A stretch of DNA of 64,000 nt from NCBI GenBank assembly GCA_001179505.1, contig CDMY01000091.1, positions 118,998 to 182,997 of the forward strand. Direction: 5' to 3'. The notes beneath the pieces are model-generated. The model did no database searches. It saw only the letters and a program-made list of their open reading frames with translations, and was not told where the DNA came from. Both the position numbers and the translations under genes were made by a program. Positions within the stretch are counted from its first letter, which is position 1. Each line of letters begins with the position of its first letter. The DNA is from Vitrella brassicaformis (taxonomy: Eukaryota; Sar; Vitrellaceae). Positions 1 to 12,820 of the stretch are shown here, one piece after another.

Positions 1-3000
1 CGTACTCATCGCCCTCCCCTTCCCCTTGCTCATCCTCTTGCCGTGGCTGCATATCGGGGCGGCCATTGGCTGCCCTCTCTCCCCCCTCCCAGTCATCGAA
101 CCAGCCGTCTGTCGTGGCGCTGAGCGGCTCCTCGTCACTTGTGAGAGGCCCACGAGAGAAGGCCGATAGCTCTGAGCCGATAGCGGCCCTGACAAAGGCC
201 AGCTGCTCCCGCATCAGCCGTGCCTCACGAGAGCCAACGTGCGGACCCATCGACACACACGGGGAGGGGGCGAAGAAGGCGGGCGAGAAGGCTTGTGCTG
301 GCTGAGCTGTTGGCTGCACTGCCGGCTGGTGGCTGATGCCGCGCCGCTTGGCGTAGTCGGTGTACCTGTTCTTGAGGCGGATGAGCTCCTCGGGGAAGAC
401 CATCCATGGGAAAGACAGAAAGTCGCGAACAGGCGTCTCGGAGTCGTCATCGAGGCCCATTCCCCTGGACACAGGCAGGATCAGGATGCCGATCGTCTGT
501 CTGCCTGTGTGTGCTGTGCGCATGAGTGGCTTACAGCTGGGCCAGGACAGATAAGTCTTGCCGCGTGACGACGTAGGCGGCTGATGCTCGCGCGAGGCGA
601 AGGTCCACAACAGTGTCGTCACCTGCATTGGCTGAGGTGACTGGAGCGGCCAGCTGCTGCTGCATGGACTCGCGCAGGATGGTCAGCTCCACTGACAGCT
701 GACAATGGAATACACGGATAGACGAGTGTGTGTGCTGTGTGCCTGTCCGTGTGTCGACTTCACTGCTGACCTTGGTGGCAGCATCCCGTTCTCTGGCGGT
801 GGGCTCCTCTTGCCACAGAGCGACGCACCCCATACACGCCTGCAAACCAGCGCATCATCGCACGTGCGAACCGGCCGGGAAGGTCGGATGGTGCGTCAGT
901 CACCTCAGCTTCTTTCGCCACGCCATACTTCCGCATCAAACACGACAGCTGCGGGCGGCACAAACACGCACGCTGCACTTGGATGGATGATGTCGGGTCC
1001 CTCTCCTCTGCTCTGCATGCACCTGGTGGTTCCACATGTCGCGGTGCCTTCTCATGTCGTCCTGGTGCCTCTCATAGTCGCGATGCACCAGCTGCCAGTC
1101 CACAGCAGGGGGCAGCGGCTTGTCCCTCGGCCACACCCAGGCAGCGTCGCCGTCATTGTCAGTCTCGGGCTCATCCTCCGGGCCGATGGTGCTGACGCCG
1201 CTGCTTCCAACGGCGGCCCCCTCGCTGTCGCCATTGTAGGTGGTCTCCTCCGGTGTGTCTACACCACCATACACACACACACACAAGGATGGCGGGTTTT
1301 CTGTGTGTATGGGTCTATCTCTCACCGGTCTGTTGGCTCATGCTTACAATGGCACCAACGGTCTCCGCTTCCACTGCCGATGTTGTTGCCACGGCCTTCT
1401 CGCCAACACCCTCCCCCTTGATGTGCCCGTACGACGGCACCAGAGTGCGGCGAGCAGCCGCCAGCCGCGCCAAGGGGCGGCGGATGAAGAAGTCGATCGG
1501 GTGACCAGTGGTGCTGGTGCTGGTGCAGCTGAGTGTGGGGCTGGAGAGGCACGCGAGCGTGGCGGCGTGGGTGCTGACCTCCATCTCGTAGGTCACCGAG
1601 GGACGGGTGAGGGAATCGCCAAGAGGGCTGCACGAGCACAGAGAGACCACAGACAGACAGACGACAGACATGAAGGGGGTCTGTGTCAGCGGCTTTCTAT
1701 CTCTTTCTGCGTACTTTTCGCCTCCGATGGGACGTTCCTCGATCCACACGATCTCTCCGGTGAGATGGTGCGTCTGGGCCCAGAAGCTATATAGACGGGC
1801 AACGAGCTCATCCTGCACACACATGACATGGGGAGTCGTTTCCTGCACCACATTGGTCTCCGTGTGGATGCATCGGGCCGTAGAGGACCATGTCAGCGGT
1901 GCAGTTGAGGACCTCCACTCTGCGCGGCTTGCGGAAAAACTGCTCCAGGTGGCCAGCGCCCTCTCCTAAACACACAACACATCCATTCACGAAATGAGAG
2001 CTTTTCGTGTGTGGCGGGGCGGGGCGGGGCTTGCTCACGGAATCCTGGTGCGCTGATTTCTGCTGCAGGGCTGAGTGTGTTCTTGTTGGCCTCAAAGGCA
2101 GCACGGAAGCCCTCGGCATCACCCACCGTCTGCAGAACCACACACACACACACACACCCGTGCCCATACAGACGGACAATTTCTGTGAGCTGGGCTGACC
2201 AGGAAGATGATGTCGATGGGCGAGCAGCACGTGTGTGTGTCTGGTGGGCGGATGAGCACGTCCACGTAGCTGCTGTTGCTCTCCTTGAGCATGGCCATCA
2301 GGCTGCCGAAGGCCGCCACGAAGCTCCTGCTGTGGTTGTGCAGCTGAGGGTTCTCACAGGGGGTCAGCTCAGCCGCTGCAGAGCACACACATGAAACACA
2401 GAGATAGGAAGAAGCCGATGGCCGACTGTGTGTGTGGTCTCACCGATGTTGGTCACTCTGAGGATTCTGTCCGTCTTGGGCTCTGGCATTGGGAAGGCCT
2501 TATCGGCTGCTGTCGAGCGCCCCTCCACACACCTGCGGTATGCCGTAATCCAGGGATCCTCCTCTGCACACACACACACACACACAAGGAGAGAGAGAGA
2601 GAAGGCAACCACACTCATCCATATGTGTGGATTGTCCAGGACTCACCCCAGCTGACGGCAACGGCGATCTGCTGCCCGCGGTAAGTGAGAAATACCTCCG
2701 GCCTGGGCCGTCCGCTTTCCTGGCACTTGACCTCGAGCACCCGCATCACCTCCCTCGTGAGTGCGGCTGAGGCGAGTGTGATGGCTGCCGTGTACCAGCT
2801 GCAGCTGTGCGATGAGGGCGGACACACCTCTGTCAACAGCTGACATGACACAGACATCAAACAACACATACAAAGGGACTCTCCCCCCCCCTTCTCTCTC
2901 TCTCTGTGTGTGTGTACCCATGCGGCCGAAACGACAGGCCCGTTCGCTGGAGGACGTCTGACGATGGCCCTGAGTGCTGTGTCCATCTCGCCCTGCAGCA

Positions 3001-4977
3001 GGTTGACCCCCAGACCACTGAAGGGCACCGTCACGACCAGCGTGTTGCAGTGAAGCAGATCGTCTGCACCGCCGACACACACACGACACCAGCTGGTGTG
3101 TATGTGTATGTTGGTGTGTGGGTGTGGGTGTGGGTGTGGCTGTGGGTGCATGCCTACGTGGCAGTGATTGTGCGGCAGTGTATTTCGGGTCGACGTCGAT
3201 GACCAGCGGCTGGCACGGGGGAGAGGGGCCGCTTCGGTTGCCGTCAGAAAACACCACCTGCACTCGGAACTGCATCCAGCCCCAGTGGATGGGCACCGAC
3301 ACACTGGCCTTCGGTGCGGGGCTGTGGGTGTCCGCCGCCCACTCATCGCTCGGACCACACGCACTACACACAGCACAACACAACACAACACAACACACGA
3401 CCATTGATCCAGTGCACTGTCTGTCTGTCTGTCTGTCGTACTCATTGCTGGTGCAGCACGTGATTCGGTGGCCGTAGACGTGTCTGGCCATCCTCGGGGG
3501 GATGGACCAGTGCACGGCGATGGACCGCTGCCCGTCCTTGACGCCACGGGGGCTCGCTTGCACATTGAAGGGGGTGTCGCAGTCACCACCTGCACCCACC
3601 GTCAGGCAGACACGAGTCGTGCAAAGGCTCGGCTCCGCGGTCTTTGCTATGTCTGTTTGTTCGGTGCATACCTCCTGCTGCTGCTGCTCGTGTGTGTGTG
3701 TCGTCGAGTGAGTCGTCGAGCGCTTTGACGGCTCGCGTGACGACGCCGATGGGCGAGTCCGACATGAACACCCTGCCTCTCTGTAATTGCAGAAAGACAT
3801 GCCGGCAGGCAGGCAGGCAGGCAGGCAGACATACGCATATACCTGTTTGTGGTGCTCTTTGGCCATGAAGTCCGGGATTATCTCAGGCCGCAGCGTCTCG
3901 GGCAGACGCACCGGCACGCCCGTCTTGGGAAAGTCCACCTGAGAATGAATGGAGTGTCGTGTGTGGTCTGTGTGGTCTCATATCTGCCTGCCACTGACCG
4001 CTTGGCTGTGCAGCTCAGCCAGCCTCATGCAGTGGGGGTGCAGGGCCTACAGAGGCACACACACACACACACACATGATACCGAATACTGAAGGCTTGTG
4101 TGTGGCTGTGTGTGTGGGTGACCTTTCTGTGTGCGTAGATCTCCGTCTGGTGCGGCATCGCCAGACACGCGCGGGCAAACACTGAGTAAGTTGCAAAGAG
4201 GATACACACAGATGCGACAGCCCCACACAGTCCCATCTGCTCACCGCCGAGATTGTAGTGGAGGAAGTGCCGCACAATGTAGCTCTGCAGACACATTGAC
4301 ACACACACAGCACACACAGAGAGAGAGAGGAGAGGAAGCCCCGCCCTCCCCAGCCACGCACCCACCTTCTGTGCGCGTCTTCTGCCGTCCCTCGTGTCCA
4401 TATTCCCTTCAAAAGGCACCGCTGCCGGCTGCCCAACGCTCCGATCAGGCACGTAGCACTCGGCTGCTGGCGGGTTGGGCGTCGTCGGGATCAGCCGGCC
4501 GTCCCACAGTATGTGGAACTGGTCGCCGTCTAAGTCACCACCTGCACATCCACCTGTGTGTGTTGTGCTGTGTAGGGGGCTGCCTGTGGGGCGTACCAGA
4601 GAGTTGGTTCGGTATTGGTCGGTCGCCACGGACAGGGAAGACGATGACATTGACGAATGGCCTCAATTGTGGGTGGTCGACGGCAGTGAGCACCCGGAGG
4701 TCGCCCGCATGCAGACAGGGGTTGCGCGCAACCACCACTGGGCCTGTGTGTGTGTTTGCGACATACACATACACATCATTATCATTACCAGGGGTGGGTG
4801 GGGGGTGGCTGGACGTGTTGTTGGGAATGATACCTGTGATGACTTGCCGCCTCGTGTCGTCAGGTCTTTGGATCTGGATGAACACCTGGTCGGCTTCGAG
4901 CACACCGACCTCGTCAGACACGCCGAAGAGATACGCGCCTTCCTGCACACACACAACACACACACACACACACACAA

Positions 4978-5017
<40 letters not shown>

Positions 5018-8000
5018 AACCGCCGCTCTCTCTCTCTCTCTGTGTGTGTTTGTGTGTGTGTATGTGTACGTGGATGTAGAGGTGTGTCTTGATGCGGACG
5101 TCCTTGTGCATGTAGCGCAAAGCAGCGCGGATGCATGACCGCAGAAAGGGGTCATCCGACGGGCAGAAACCCATCTGCAGGGCCTACACATCACACACAC
5201 ACATACGACGACCATGCATCACCACATGCCTCTCTCTCTCTCTCTGTGTGTTTGTATGTGTGTGTGTGAGGGTACCTGAACAATGGTCTTGCGAAAGGAG
5301 TGCTGTGTGCCGATCCTCTGGATGAGCCGCAGCGCCGCCCCCTTGTGTCTGAGGGCGTTCAGCCCGTCGCGCAGGTTGTCCTTCAGAATGGCGACAAACA
5401 TCTACACACCACACACACACACACACACATAACCACACGAACGCTACTAAAGGTGGGTCGCTGTGTGCCTGGTGCGGTATGCCGCGAGTGTCGAGCATCA
5501 TGATGATCTCGCGGTTGAGGTTCTCGGGCAGGAAGCGGCTGACACACCCACACACACGCACACACACCCACACACACAGAGAGAGAGAGAGAGAGATACA
5601 CGCGCGTGTNNNNNNNNNNNNNNNNNNNNNNNNNNNNNNNNNNNNNNNNNNNNNNNNNNNNNNNNNNNNNNNNNNNNNNNNNNNNNNNNNNNNNNNNNNN
5701 NNNNNNNNNNNNNNNNNNNNNNNNNNNNNNNNNNNNNNNNNNNNNNNNNNNNNNNNNNNNNNNNNNNNNNNNNNNNNNNNNNNNNNNNNNNNNNNNNNNN
5801 NNNNNNNNNNNNNNNNNNNNNNNNNNNNNNNNNNNNNNNNNNNNNNNNNNNNNNNNNNNNNNNNNNNNNNNNNNNNNNNNNNNNNNNNNNNNNNNNNNNN
5901 NNNNNNNNNCCCCCCCCCCCCCCCCAACACACACACTCACAAGTCCATCTGCCGTGCAGTGCAGCGGATTCTGCGCACCTGAATTGCGCACGGTTTGTCG
6001 GCCAGGTGTTCGGCCTCCCATATCTCACTCATCAGCGACGGGTGTATCACGCCACAGCCATCTGCAGACACACACACAGAGACGACTGCTCTCCCTCTCT
6101 CTCTGTCTGTGTGTGTGTGTGTGTGTGTTTGTGTGTGTGTCGAGAGACTGACCAGTAAACTCGTAAGTGCCTTTCTGTGGGAAATCGGGGTCGATCGGTC
6201 GTGTGACGTCGGCTTCAACGAGCACCTGACAGACAGACACCACATGTGTGTGTGTATCTGAGGGTCTGTGTGTGTCTGTGTGAGGGTGTGCTTGCCTGTT
6301 CCATCGGGACATGGATGCCGCTGCGTGTCGACGAGAAGGGCAGGCCCTGCGCCTTGACGTACTTCCCTGCACATACACACACACACCTCACACAGATCGC
6401 ACAGACACACACACACACGCACGCACCGGGCGTGTCAATGCCGCTGAAGTCGCCCAGGAACCTCTCGACATCTTCCAATGACAACCGGCCTGCATGGCAG
6501 GCAGACAGACAGACACACAGCCGCCTGTGTGTGGAGGGGTGGGTGTGAGTGGATGTGGCTTACTGCTGCTGGCGAAGAACCAGGAGGCATTGGTCCGCAG
6601 CTGTGAGGAGCTGCAGCCGAGGAACCTGTAAGTGTGCTGCAGGCCGGGGACGCGGATACCTGCACAGACACACACGTTTTCTCTCTCTCCCTCTCTTTCT
6701 CTGTGCGCGTGTGTGTGTGTGTCCGTGTCTGTACCGGCCTCCAGCACGTGTCTGAGCCTCTTCTGCGCGAAGATCATCCACTGCGGGTCGTCGCCATAGA
6801 TCGAGCCGAGATCCTCATCTGCACCATCCACACACACACACACACACGAGCATATCTGTCTGCCACATGTAGATCTCTGTGTGTGTGTTTGTGTGCGCAG
6901 GTACCGACGAAGCTGACGCGCATGAACTGGTCTGTGTGTGTGCAGAAGTGCCTGAGCACCCTGTTGCTCTGCTCGATGTACTCGCCGCCCACTACCACCT
7001 TCAATGGGGTCACCTGCGGGCATGTGTGTGGGTGTGGTGTGTGAGGTGTGTGTGGTGTGTGCTGCACACCTGCACGTGAATCACGCGCACGCAGTGGTCT
7101 GGGCACTTGATGGGGGTGCTGATCAGACCGAGACTGCATTCCAGCCACACAAAGGCACACACAGACGGAGAAAGAAAGATGGACACACACGGGGTTTTCC
7201 CTCTCTCTGCTACCTACTTGGACCGCGCCCATCTGGCAGCCTTGTCGAAATCTGTAAATCACATACGAATCCACACACACACACACACACAAAGGCACAA
7301 ACACACAAAGGGATTACGAGAGATGCAGAACCTTGCTTTGGGTCGGTAGAGGGCCGGGCTCGTCTGAACATGCTCTGATGGATCGAGGTGCACAGCACAT
7401 GCTCGGTGTCCCTTGTTGCGTGTGTCAGTCACTGGCTGGCGTGAGTGCGTGTCCTCGGCTACGTACGTCAAGGGCGAAGGAGATGATCTGGGAGGAGGTG
7501 TCCGGCTCGAGCAGGCCCTCCCTGACAAAGGAAGGCTCCACCTGCACACATAAATGACAAAAACCTGTGTGTGGATATGCTGTCATGATGGTGTTGCTAC
7601 CGCGTTGCTGCCTTGGAGGATGCCTAGACACACAGACACACACACACACACAGAGGGAGAGAGAGAGAGAGAGAGGGAGAGTTGCACGGGTGTGCAAACA
7701 CAGACCCACAACGACAGACCATTCGTAATAAGCTGGTGGTACTGCGCGAGCAGCACAAAGCCGTCCTTGCGCTTCAGAAGCGACTTGGACACCCTAACCG
7801 ACTCAAAAGTGTGTGTGTGTGTGTGGGTGGGTGGGTGAGTGTACCTGTGTATTTCCTTTGTGATCTGCTCCACTTCCGACGCTCTGTCGACCACACGCAC
7901 CACAGGCGATGGATCGACGGCATACCGCAGCCGACCGTCCCGACTGCATCATCAACGCACACACATGGGTGTATGTGGTGGGGGTGTCTGTGCTTCTTGT

Positions 8001-10013
8001 GTGTGTGTGCGCTGTGTGTGTGCGTGTGTGTCGAGACCTGTCGTGTGTGCCTTGCAGCAGGCCTGCCTTGAGGAGGGAGGGGGCGATGTGGCTCTCAAAG
8101 TGGGCCTGACGGACAGACATACACACACACACACACACGCATTGGCTGTGGATTGTAAAAGTGTGTGGTTTGTATGTGTGTGTAGGTGTGTACCTTCTTG
8201 CCAGGGCAGACACACACGACGCACCAGGAGACCTCCAAAGCCTACAATCAATCAATGGATGGATGGATGGACACGTGTCACGTGTGTGATGTCAGCTGGC
8301 GTGGTGCACAAATCAGCCAGCACCGACCGTCACACCATGTCGACCATGCCCGCCACCCTGCAACCACACACACAGAAACAAAGACAGGTCTGTCTGTGGG
8401 TTTGCGCACAGCACACGCATCCACCGCACCGACCTGTGGCGCCTCATCTGCTCCGCCGATGTGCCACGGGTCCGTCACGCGCACCCACTCCACTCGCCGC
8501 CAGTCCTTCGCGTCACTCGACAAGGTCAAGTCGACGTCGCTTGGGTTTAAGTCGCGGTACACCTGCGCGGCCATGCGAATGACACACACACACACACACA
8601 CACACATCTGTGTTTGCGGTGAATGAGTAGGCTCACTTTGGGCGGGCATGTGTACACGATGGCCAGGTGCAGATCGTTGTCAGTTGCTGTGGTGGTGGTG
8701 GTGGTAGTGGTGGTGTTGGTGACGAAAGGCCTCAGCCGCACCTGGTGGAACTGCCACTCCAGCTTGTAGGTCCGGTGCGTGTGCCGCTCCCTGCTCATTT
8801 ACACACACAGAGGGAGGGAGGGAGAGGTGCGCACACACACACACACACAGGGTGGCCTAGTCACTTGAAAGCGATGCGCAGAGTGCGTCTGGTGAGGCAG
8901 AAGAAGACGGCGATCCGCCCAGAGGGGTCGGGGGCACCCACTGAGAAATCGCGGGACTGCACGTGTGTGTCAGTCAACACAGGCAGGCACATTGTGGGTA
9001 TGGTATGTCTGTGGGTGCCTTCTTGTGTGCAGGGATTGCGTGTCGTTACATTCTCATCCTCCGGGTGGATTGTGTGGTAGGTTTCGATGGTGTCGGGCTT
9101 CACCTGAACACACCCACACACACAGTCAAGGCCACACACAAGCACCTACAGCTGCCTACCATGTTGCCAATGAGCAGGTGGGCGCCAAACACGGCCGCTG
9201 TGCGCTGAGACCTATAGGAGAAGGAAAGATGAGAGCAGCAAGATTCGTTCACACAGGCGGACACACACACACACACCTACACAACTGAGCACCTGTTTCT
9301 GTCCGGCTCTTCGTCAGCCAGCCGCACGTCGAGAGCCCCGAAGGTGCCCACACTGGCGGACCGCAGCTGATGCACTGCATGCTGTGCGCTGTCCTTGCTG
9401 ACACACACACGGACACAATCCCTGTGTGGTGTGTGTGTGTGTGCCTGCCTGTAGTATCTGATGGCGGCCGTGCGGCGGCCCGACAAGTAGATCCTGAAGC
9501 AAAGACACACACACACACACAGCAGAGCCGCTTGAGCACACACACACGCCCTCAACAACTGTGTTTCGTGCCTGTACGTGCCGACTCACTCATCAATCTC
9601 GCCAAATGACCCAAATGCTGCAGCCAGCCTCACACAAAGACACGCCTTGTCTGCCCTTGTGTGTCTGTGTGTGGGTGTCGGTATCTGTGTCTGTGTCTGT
9701 GTGTGTGTGTGTGGTCTGCCCACATCGTCTGCCCTCGACGGCCGTCTCCCTCAGCTGCTGCACAAACACATCCGACGGCAAGTCGCCCACCAGCACAGTC
9801 CCAGAACTCTGCTCAATGCCCTGCAGTGCACAGCCCATCACCACATTCTCTCTCATGACATTCATCACGACCATTGTCCTCCCTGTTGTCTGTCACCTCA
9901 TAGGCGAGTTCAGATCTCTCCGTCACGCCGTGCTGCCCATCCTCCTTGACGAGCCCGCTGATATCGGCATACTCGCGCCCCCGGGACACGCGCTGCTGTC
10001 TGCGCGCGGCCAT
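1..10013 (-). CDS. RDR: Cellular RNA-dependent RNA polymerase (RDR/QDE-1 type) with N-terminal RRM; many exons; 3' end outside window
   Basis: Copies single-stranded RNA into double-stranded RNA for RNA silencing. The catalytic exon near 4522-4541 reads SGGDLDGDQFHILWD, the DxDGD metal-binding motif of eukaryotic RdRPs, preceded by GPVVVARNPCLHAGD (about 4670-4745) and followed by VDFPKTGVPVRLPETLRP and IIPDFM (3840-3938). Upstream are family blocks NRVLRHF and FMRVSFVG (6900-7015), CSSSQLRTNASWFFASSS (6560-6650), DGCGVIHPSLM and KPCAIQVR (5940-6060). FLSFPWMVFPEELIRLK (about 385-430) matches the late C-terminal SFPW block, so the gene probably runs the whole stretch. The start is ATG 10013 (first exon 9897-10013). 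Exons 9250-9860 encode an RRM-like fold (GTVLVGDLPSDVF, AAFGSFGEIDEIYLSG, TAAIRYY). Exons at 3190-3580 look fibronectin-III-like (SIAVHWSIPP, FRVQVVFSDGNRSGPSPP). The 300-N gap removes part of the core. Family call is very firm; the full exon chain and extent of the C-terminal part are less so. Confidence 0.9.
4943..5069 (-). repeat. Exemplar intron with complementary (CA)n(GA)n and (CT)n(GT)n arms
   Basis: An RdRP intron lying between exons ending IKTHLYIH and starting EGAYLFGVSDE, both in phase 0. Read on the minus strand it is GTACACATA, a CA run, a GA run, about 9 unique bases, a CT run, a long GT run, then CAG. The GA arm pairs with the CT arm and the CA arm with the GT arm, so nearly the whole 127-nt intron can form one hairpin. 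The same order of tracts, complete or partial, is seen in many introns of this window on both strands. Confidence 0.8.
5610..5909. other. Assembly gap (300 N)
   Basis: Exactly 300 N lie inside the RdRP gene, between the CAIQVR block exon and the exon carrying LPENLNREIIMMLDTRGI. The right edge starts with a 15-base C run and the left edge follows a (GA)n then CGCGCG stretch, so a low-complexity intron probably defeated assembly. Conserved core sequence between those two blocks is missing here. Confidence 0.99.
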
Positions 10014-10737
10014 CGCCGCCAACGCCCGGGGCCGCCTGGCCTGAGCGAATGCAGAGATCTGATCAGTGCAGGAAGGGCCGGGACCTCACTCTCTGCCTGG
10101 GCGGCTGAAACGGCCAGCAGCATCCAGCACCCTGTTGCAGGAGCTGCAGACGCGCCACAGCTCAGGGTGCCGTCGAGATCAGGACATTCTGATTTTTGCT
10201 GTTATTTCGCCTCTGACTGCTTGGAAATCACTGTGTGGTGACGGAAAAGAGCCGAAATGAAGAAGAAGAAGGCGGGGGATAAGAAGAAGGCGGGGGATCA
10301 CTTGCGCGCTGTAGCTCGCGACGGCCGGGAAGGCGCGCGCCTCCATCCAGGTTTTCTGCTGCAAAGCACCCCCCCACAGCCGCGTCCGTACGCCACACGC
10401 ACACTCCTATCTATCCACCGAGTGGTCGGTGTACGCTGTGGTCGTGTCCGTCCGTACAGCACCACTCCTCCCGTCCCTCCGCTGGCGCAGTCACCGTCGT
10501 CACCCAAGCCGTCGTCGCCGCGTCACAAGAAGCCCCACATCACGGCTGTGAGCGGCGGCGACGTCGCCCAGCGCACCTTTGCGCTTCCCCTCTCCCGACC
10601 AGTCGGCCGCGGCGCCAGGGGGTTCCTTCGTCCATTCGTCGTGCGGTCGTGGAGGACGCGGCGCGGCGCACCTCCAAGTTTTCTGCTGCAAAGCAGCCAA
10701 CCACAGAGCCCCCCCGACAAGTGCAGCAACACGACAA
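10014..10737. promoter_or_regulatory. Shared divergent upstream region of the RdRP (-) and CRAL-TRIO (+) genes
   Basis: About 720 bp separate the two divergent start codons. It holds a tandem duplication of AAGAAGAAGGCGGGGGAT (about 10263-10298) and an imperfect direct repeat around TTTTCTGCTGCAAAGCA at 10351-10368 and 10677-10695, each preceded by a CCTCCA-type box. No TATA box or other core element is obvious. Promoter function is inferred only from position; part of it may be 5' UTR. Confidence 0.45.
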
Positions 10738-12820
10738 GATGGTGGTGAGGTCGGTAAGTTTTGTGGCTAGTCCCTGCTTGCCTCTGCTGGAGATGCCAAG
10801 AGATTATGCTGCCCTGATAGAAAGGCACCGCGACGGAATAGATGAGGTGCGGTGTCTGCTGCAGCGGCGCGGCAAGTCGTGTCTACCGAAGCTGCCGGAG
10901 GGTCTACTACCCTTCAGCATTCTCGACGACAGGGTGGTGGTCAGGTATTTGCTGCAGTTCCCCAGCGCACAGAAAGCGGGTCCGTACACGCCGAAACACT
11001 CAAGCACCACCCCATCCCACCTGCACGTGCTTGTGTGTGTGTTTGTGTGTGGGGGGTTGCAGCCAATGCGATGGAGAAGGCGATGAAGTGGCGGAACGAC
11101 AACAGAGATATCGTCAAGGTCAAGACGACACAGACAGACGATCAGAGACCATCAGCCAGCGGTGCATTGGGGTATGAATCTTGCACTGTCGCAGGCTGCG
11201 CTGGACGGCGTGCCGCCCCCCATGTCGCCGGAGAAGGCCGCTGTGGTGGCGCAGTACTTTGCCGTCGGGCTCCACCCCAACAGACGCAGACCGCACAACA
11301 TCCTACTGCTGCTCAGGCTAGGTACAGCAGCCACACACAGAGACGCCCGTACAGAGGGAAAATTTTTGGTCTCTCTCTCTCTCTCTGTGTGTGTGCGTAT
11401 CTGTCTGATTCCTGCGTCTGTGTGTGTATTTTGGCAGGGCTGAGCACCGTGCAGGCGGTGCATTCGAAGCTCACACACGCAGGTGGGCGAGTGGTCACAC
11501 ACACACACACACACAGAGGGATGGTGTGCACTTTGTGGTTCTCTTTCGCCAGAGCTGCGGAATATGTTTCTGTGGAGCATGGAGAGTCAGTTCTGGTGGG
11601 GCCTGACCGAAGGGGCCACCGACAAGATGCACTCCGGGTCTTTCATGATCGACCTCAGTAAGACGGACGCCCTCACACACGACACGACAAGACACGCACA
11701 AGTGTGTATATACCATGTGTGTGTGTGTGTTCGTGTGTGCCGACAGGTCATTTCGCGATGCGCAACATCGACCAGTGGTTCGCGCGGCAGCTGTTGGTGT
11801 TTGATGACGTCGTTGCGACAGGCCAGTGGCTGCACCCGCTGCTCGTCGGACAAGTGGTACGCTCACCCTCCCACACCCCCTCCCTCCCTCCCTCCCTCCC
11901 CTCCCTCCCTCTCTATGTCGCTGTGTGTGTCGAATGCCGACTGTCTGTCAGGTCGTGTGTAACCCGCCGTTTTGGATCCGCACGCTATGGAACTTCTGCC
12001 GCATGTTCCTGAGCAAGGCCATCTGCGACAAGTTCGTCTTCCTCCCCCCCTCACCGCCCATCGACATCCCCACCCCCACGACCTGCAAGTCGGACACCAC
12101 ACTCCCATCCAGACCCACAAAGCACAGCAGTGCACATCATCGGCAGCCGCCCGTCAGCCCTTCATGCGCGCCGCAGCAGCACCAACAGCAACAGCAAGAC
12201 TGCGCGAGTGGGTTTGGGAGCATTGCGGTCTTCGACCCCATCCTGGAGCTGGTCGATCCAGAGGTACCCACACACACACACAGTTCGGTTGTCTGGCTCG
12301 TGTGTCGCATAGAGAGAGGAGGCCACCTGCATCCCTTTCTTGTCTGCAGGACCTGCCGCTGTGGCTGGGGGGCAACTGCGACTGTGTCGGCGGGTGCATC
12401 AAGAACTACGGCGCCTTCCAGGCGCACCCACACCCCTTCAAGAAGGACGCCCCCCACTCCCACAACATCACCCTCGACCCCGCGCAGATTCGGGCGCGGT
12501 TCCTCTCACTCAACGCCTTCCACGCACTCAAGACGGCCGACATCCGATCGCCATCGAGCTTGTCCAGCCGATGTTGCAACGAGTCATCTGGCAGCGAAGA
12601 GCAGAGCTTACTGACGACGGTGCCGTCCTCACCGACGGTGTTGTCTTCCCCGACAATGCCGTCCTCCCCGTTGGTGCCCTCCTCCCCGACTGCGAGTGAT
12701 GGCGTGGATGAGGCTGCCGTCGTGGCCCGGCAAAGGCGGGGCGTGTGGCGTGCGTCGAACAGCCTGGCGGACTGGGAGATGCTCAGGCAGGTGCACGAGG
12801 AGGTTTTCTTCAGTGTGTGA
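10738..12820 (+). CDS. CRAL-TRIO (Sec14-like) domain lipid-transfer protein
   Basis: Eight exons join in frame: 10738-10978, 11063-11118, 11156-11321, 11438-11482, 11553-11657, 11747-11856, 11952-12263, 12350-12820. The N-terminal CRAL-TRIO-N helices read YLLQFPSAQKAANAMEKAMK then WRNDN. The lipid-binding domain follows: SGSFMIDLSHFAM, QLLVFDDVVATGQW, HPLLVGQVVVCNPPFWIRTL, LSKAICDKF, and near the end LPLWLGGNCDCVGGC, which corresponds to the LPxxxGG segment of Sec14 proteins. Sec14-like proteins bind phosphatidylinositol, phosphatidylcholine or other hydrophobic ligands and move or present them between membranes; the ligand here cannot be told. A Gln/Ser/Pro-rich insert (12060-12230) interrupts the domain, and the tail contains repeated SSPT-type motifs. 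It is cytosolic by lack of a signal peptide. Start could instead be ATG 10793. Divergent from the RdRP gene. Confidence 0.85.

Noticed and set aside
3118-3202. Long plus-strand frames of Val/Trp/Cys and Thr/His dipeptides
   Set aside because: They are translations of (GT)n/(CA)n intron tracts of the minus-strand RdRP gene, not proteins.
10260-10748. Plus-strand frame starting MKKKKAGDKKKAGD in the RdRP/CRAL-TRIO promoter
   Set aside because: Compositionally biased, no motif, no clear splice to the CRAL-TRIO exons; better read as promoter or 5' UTR.
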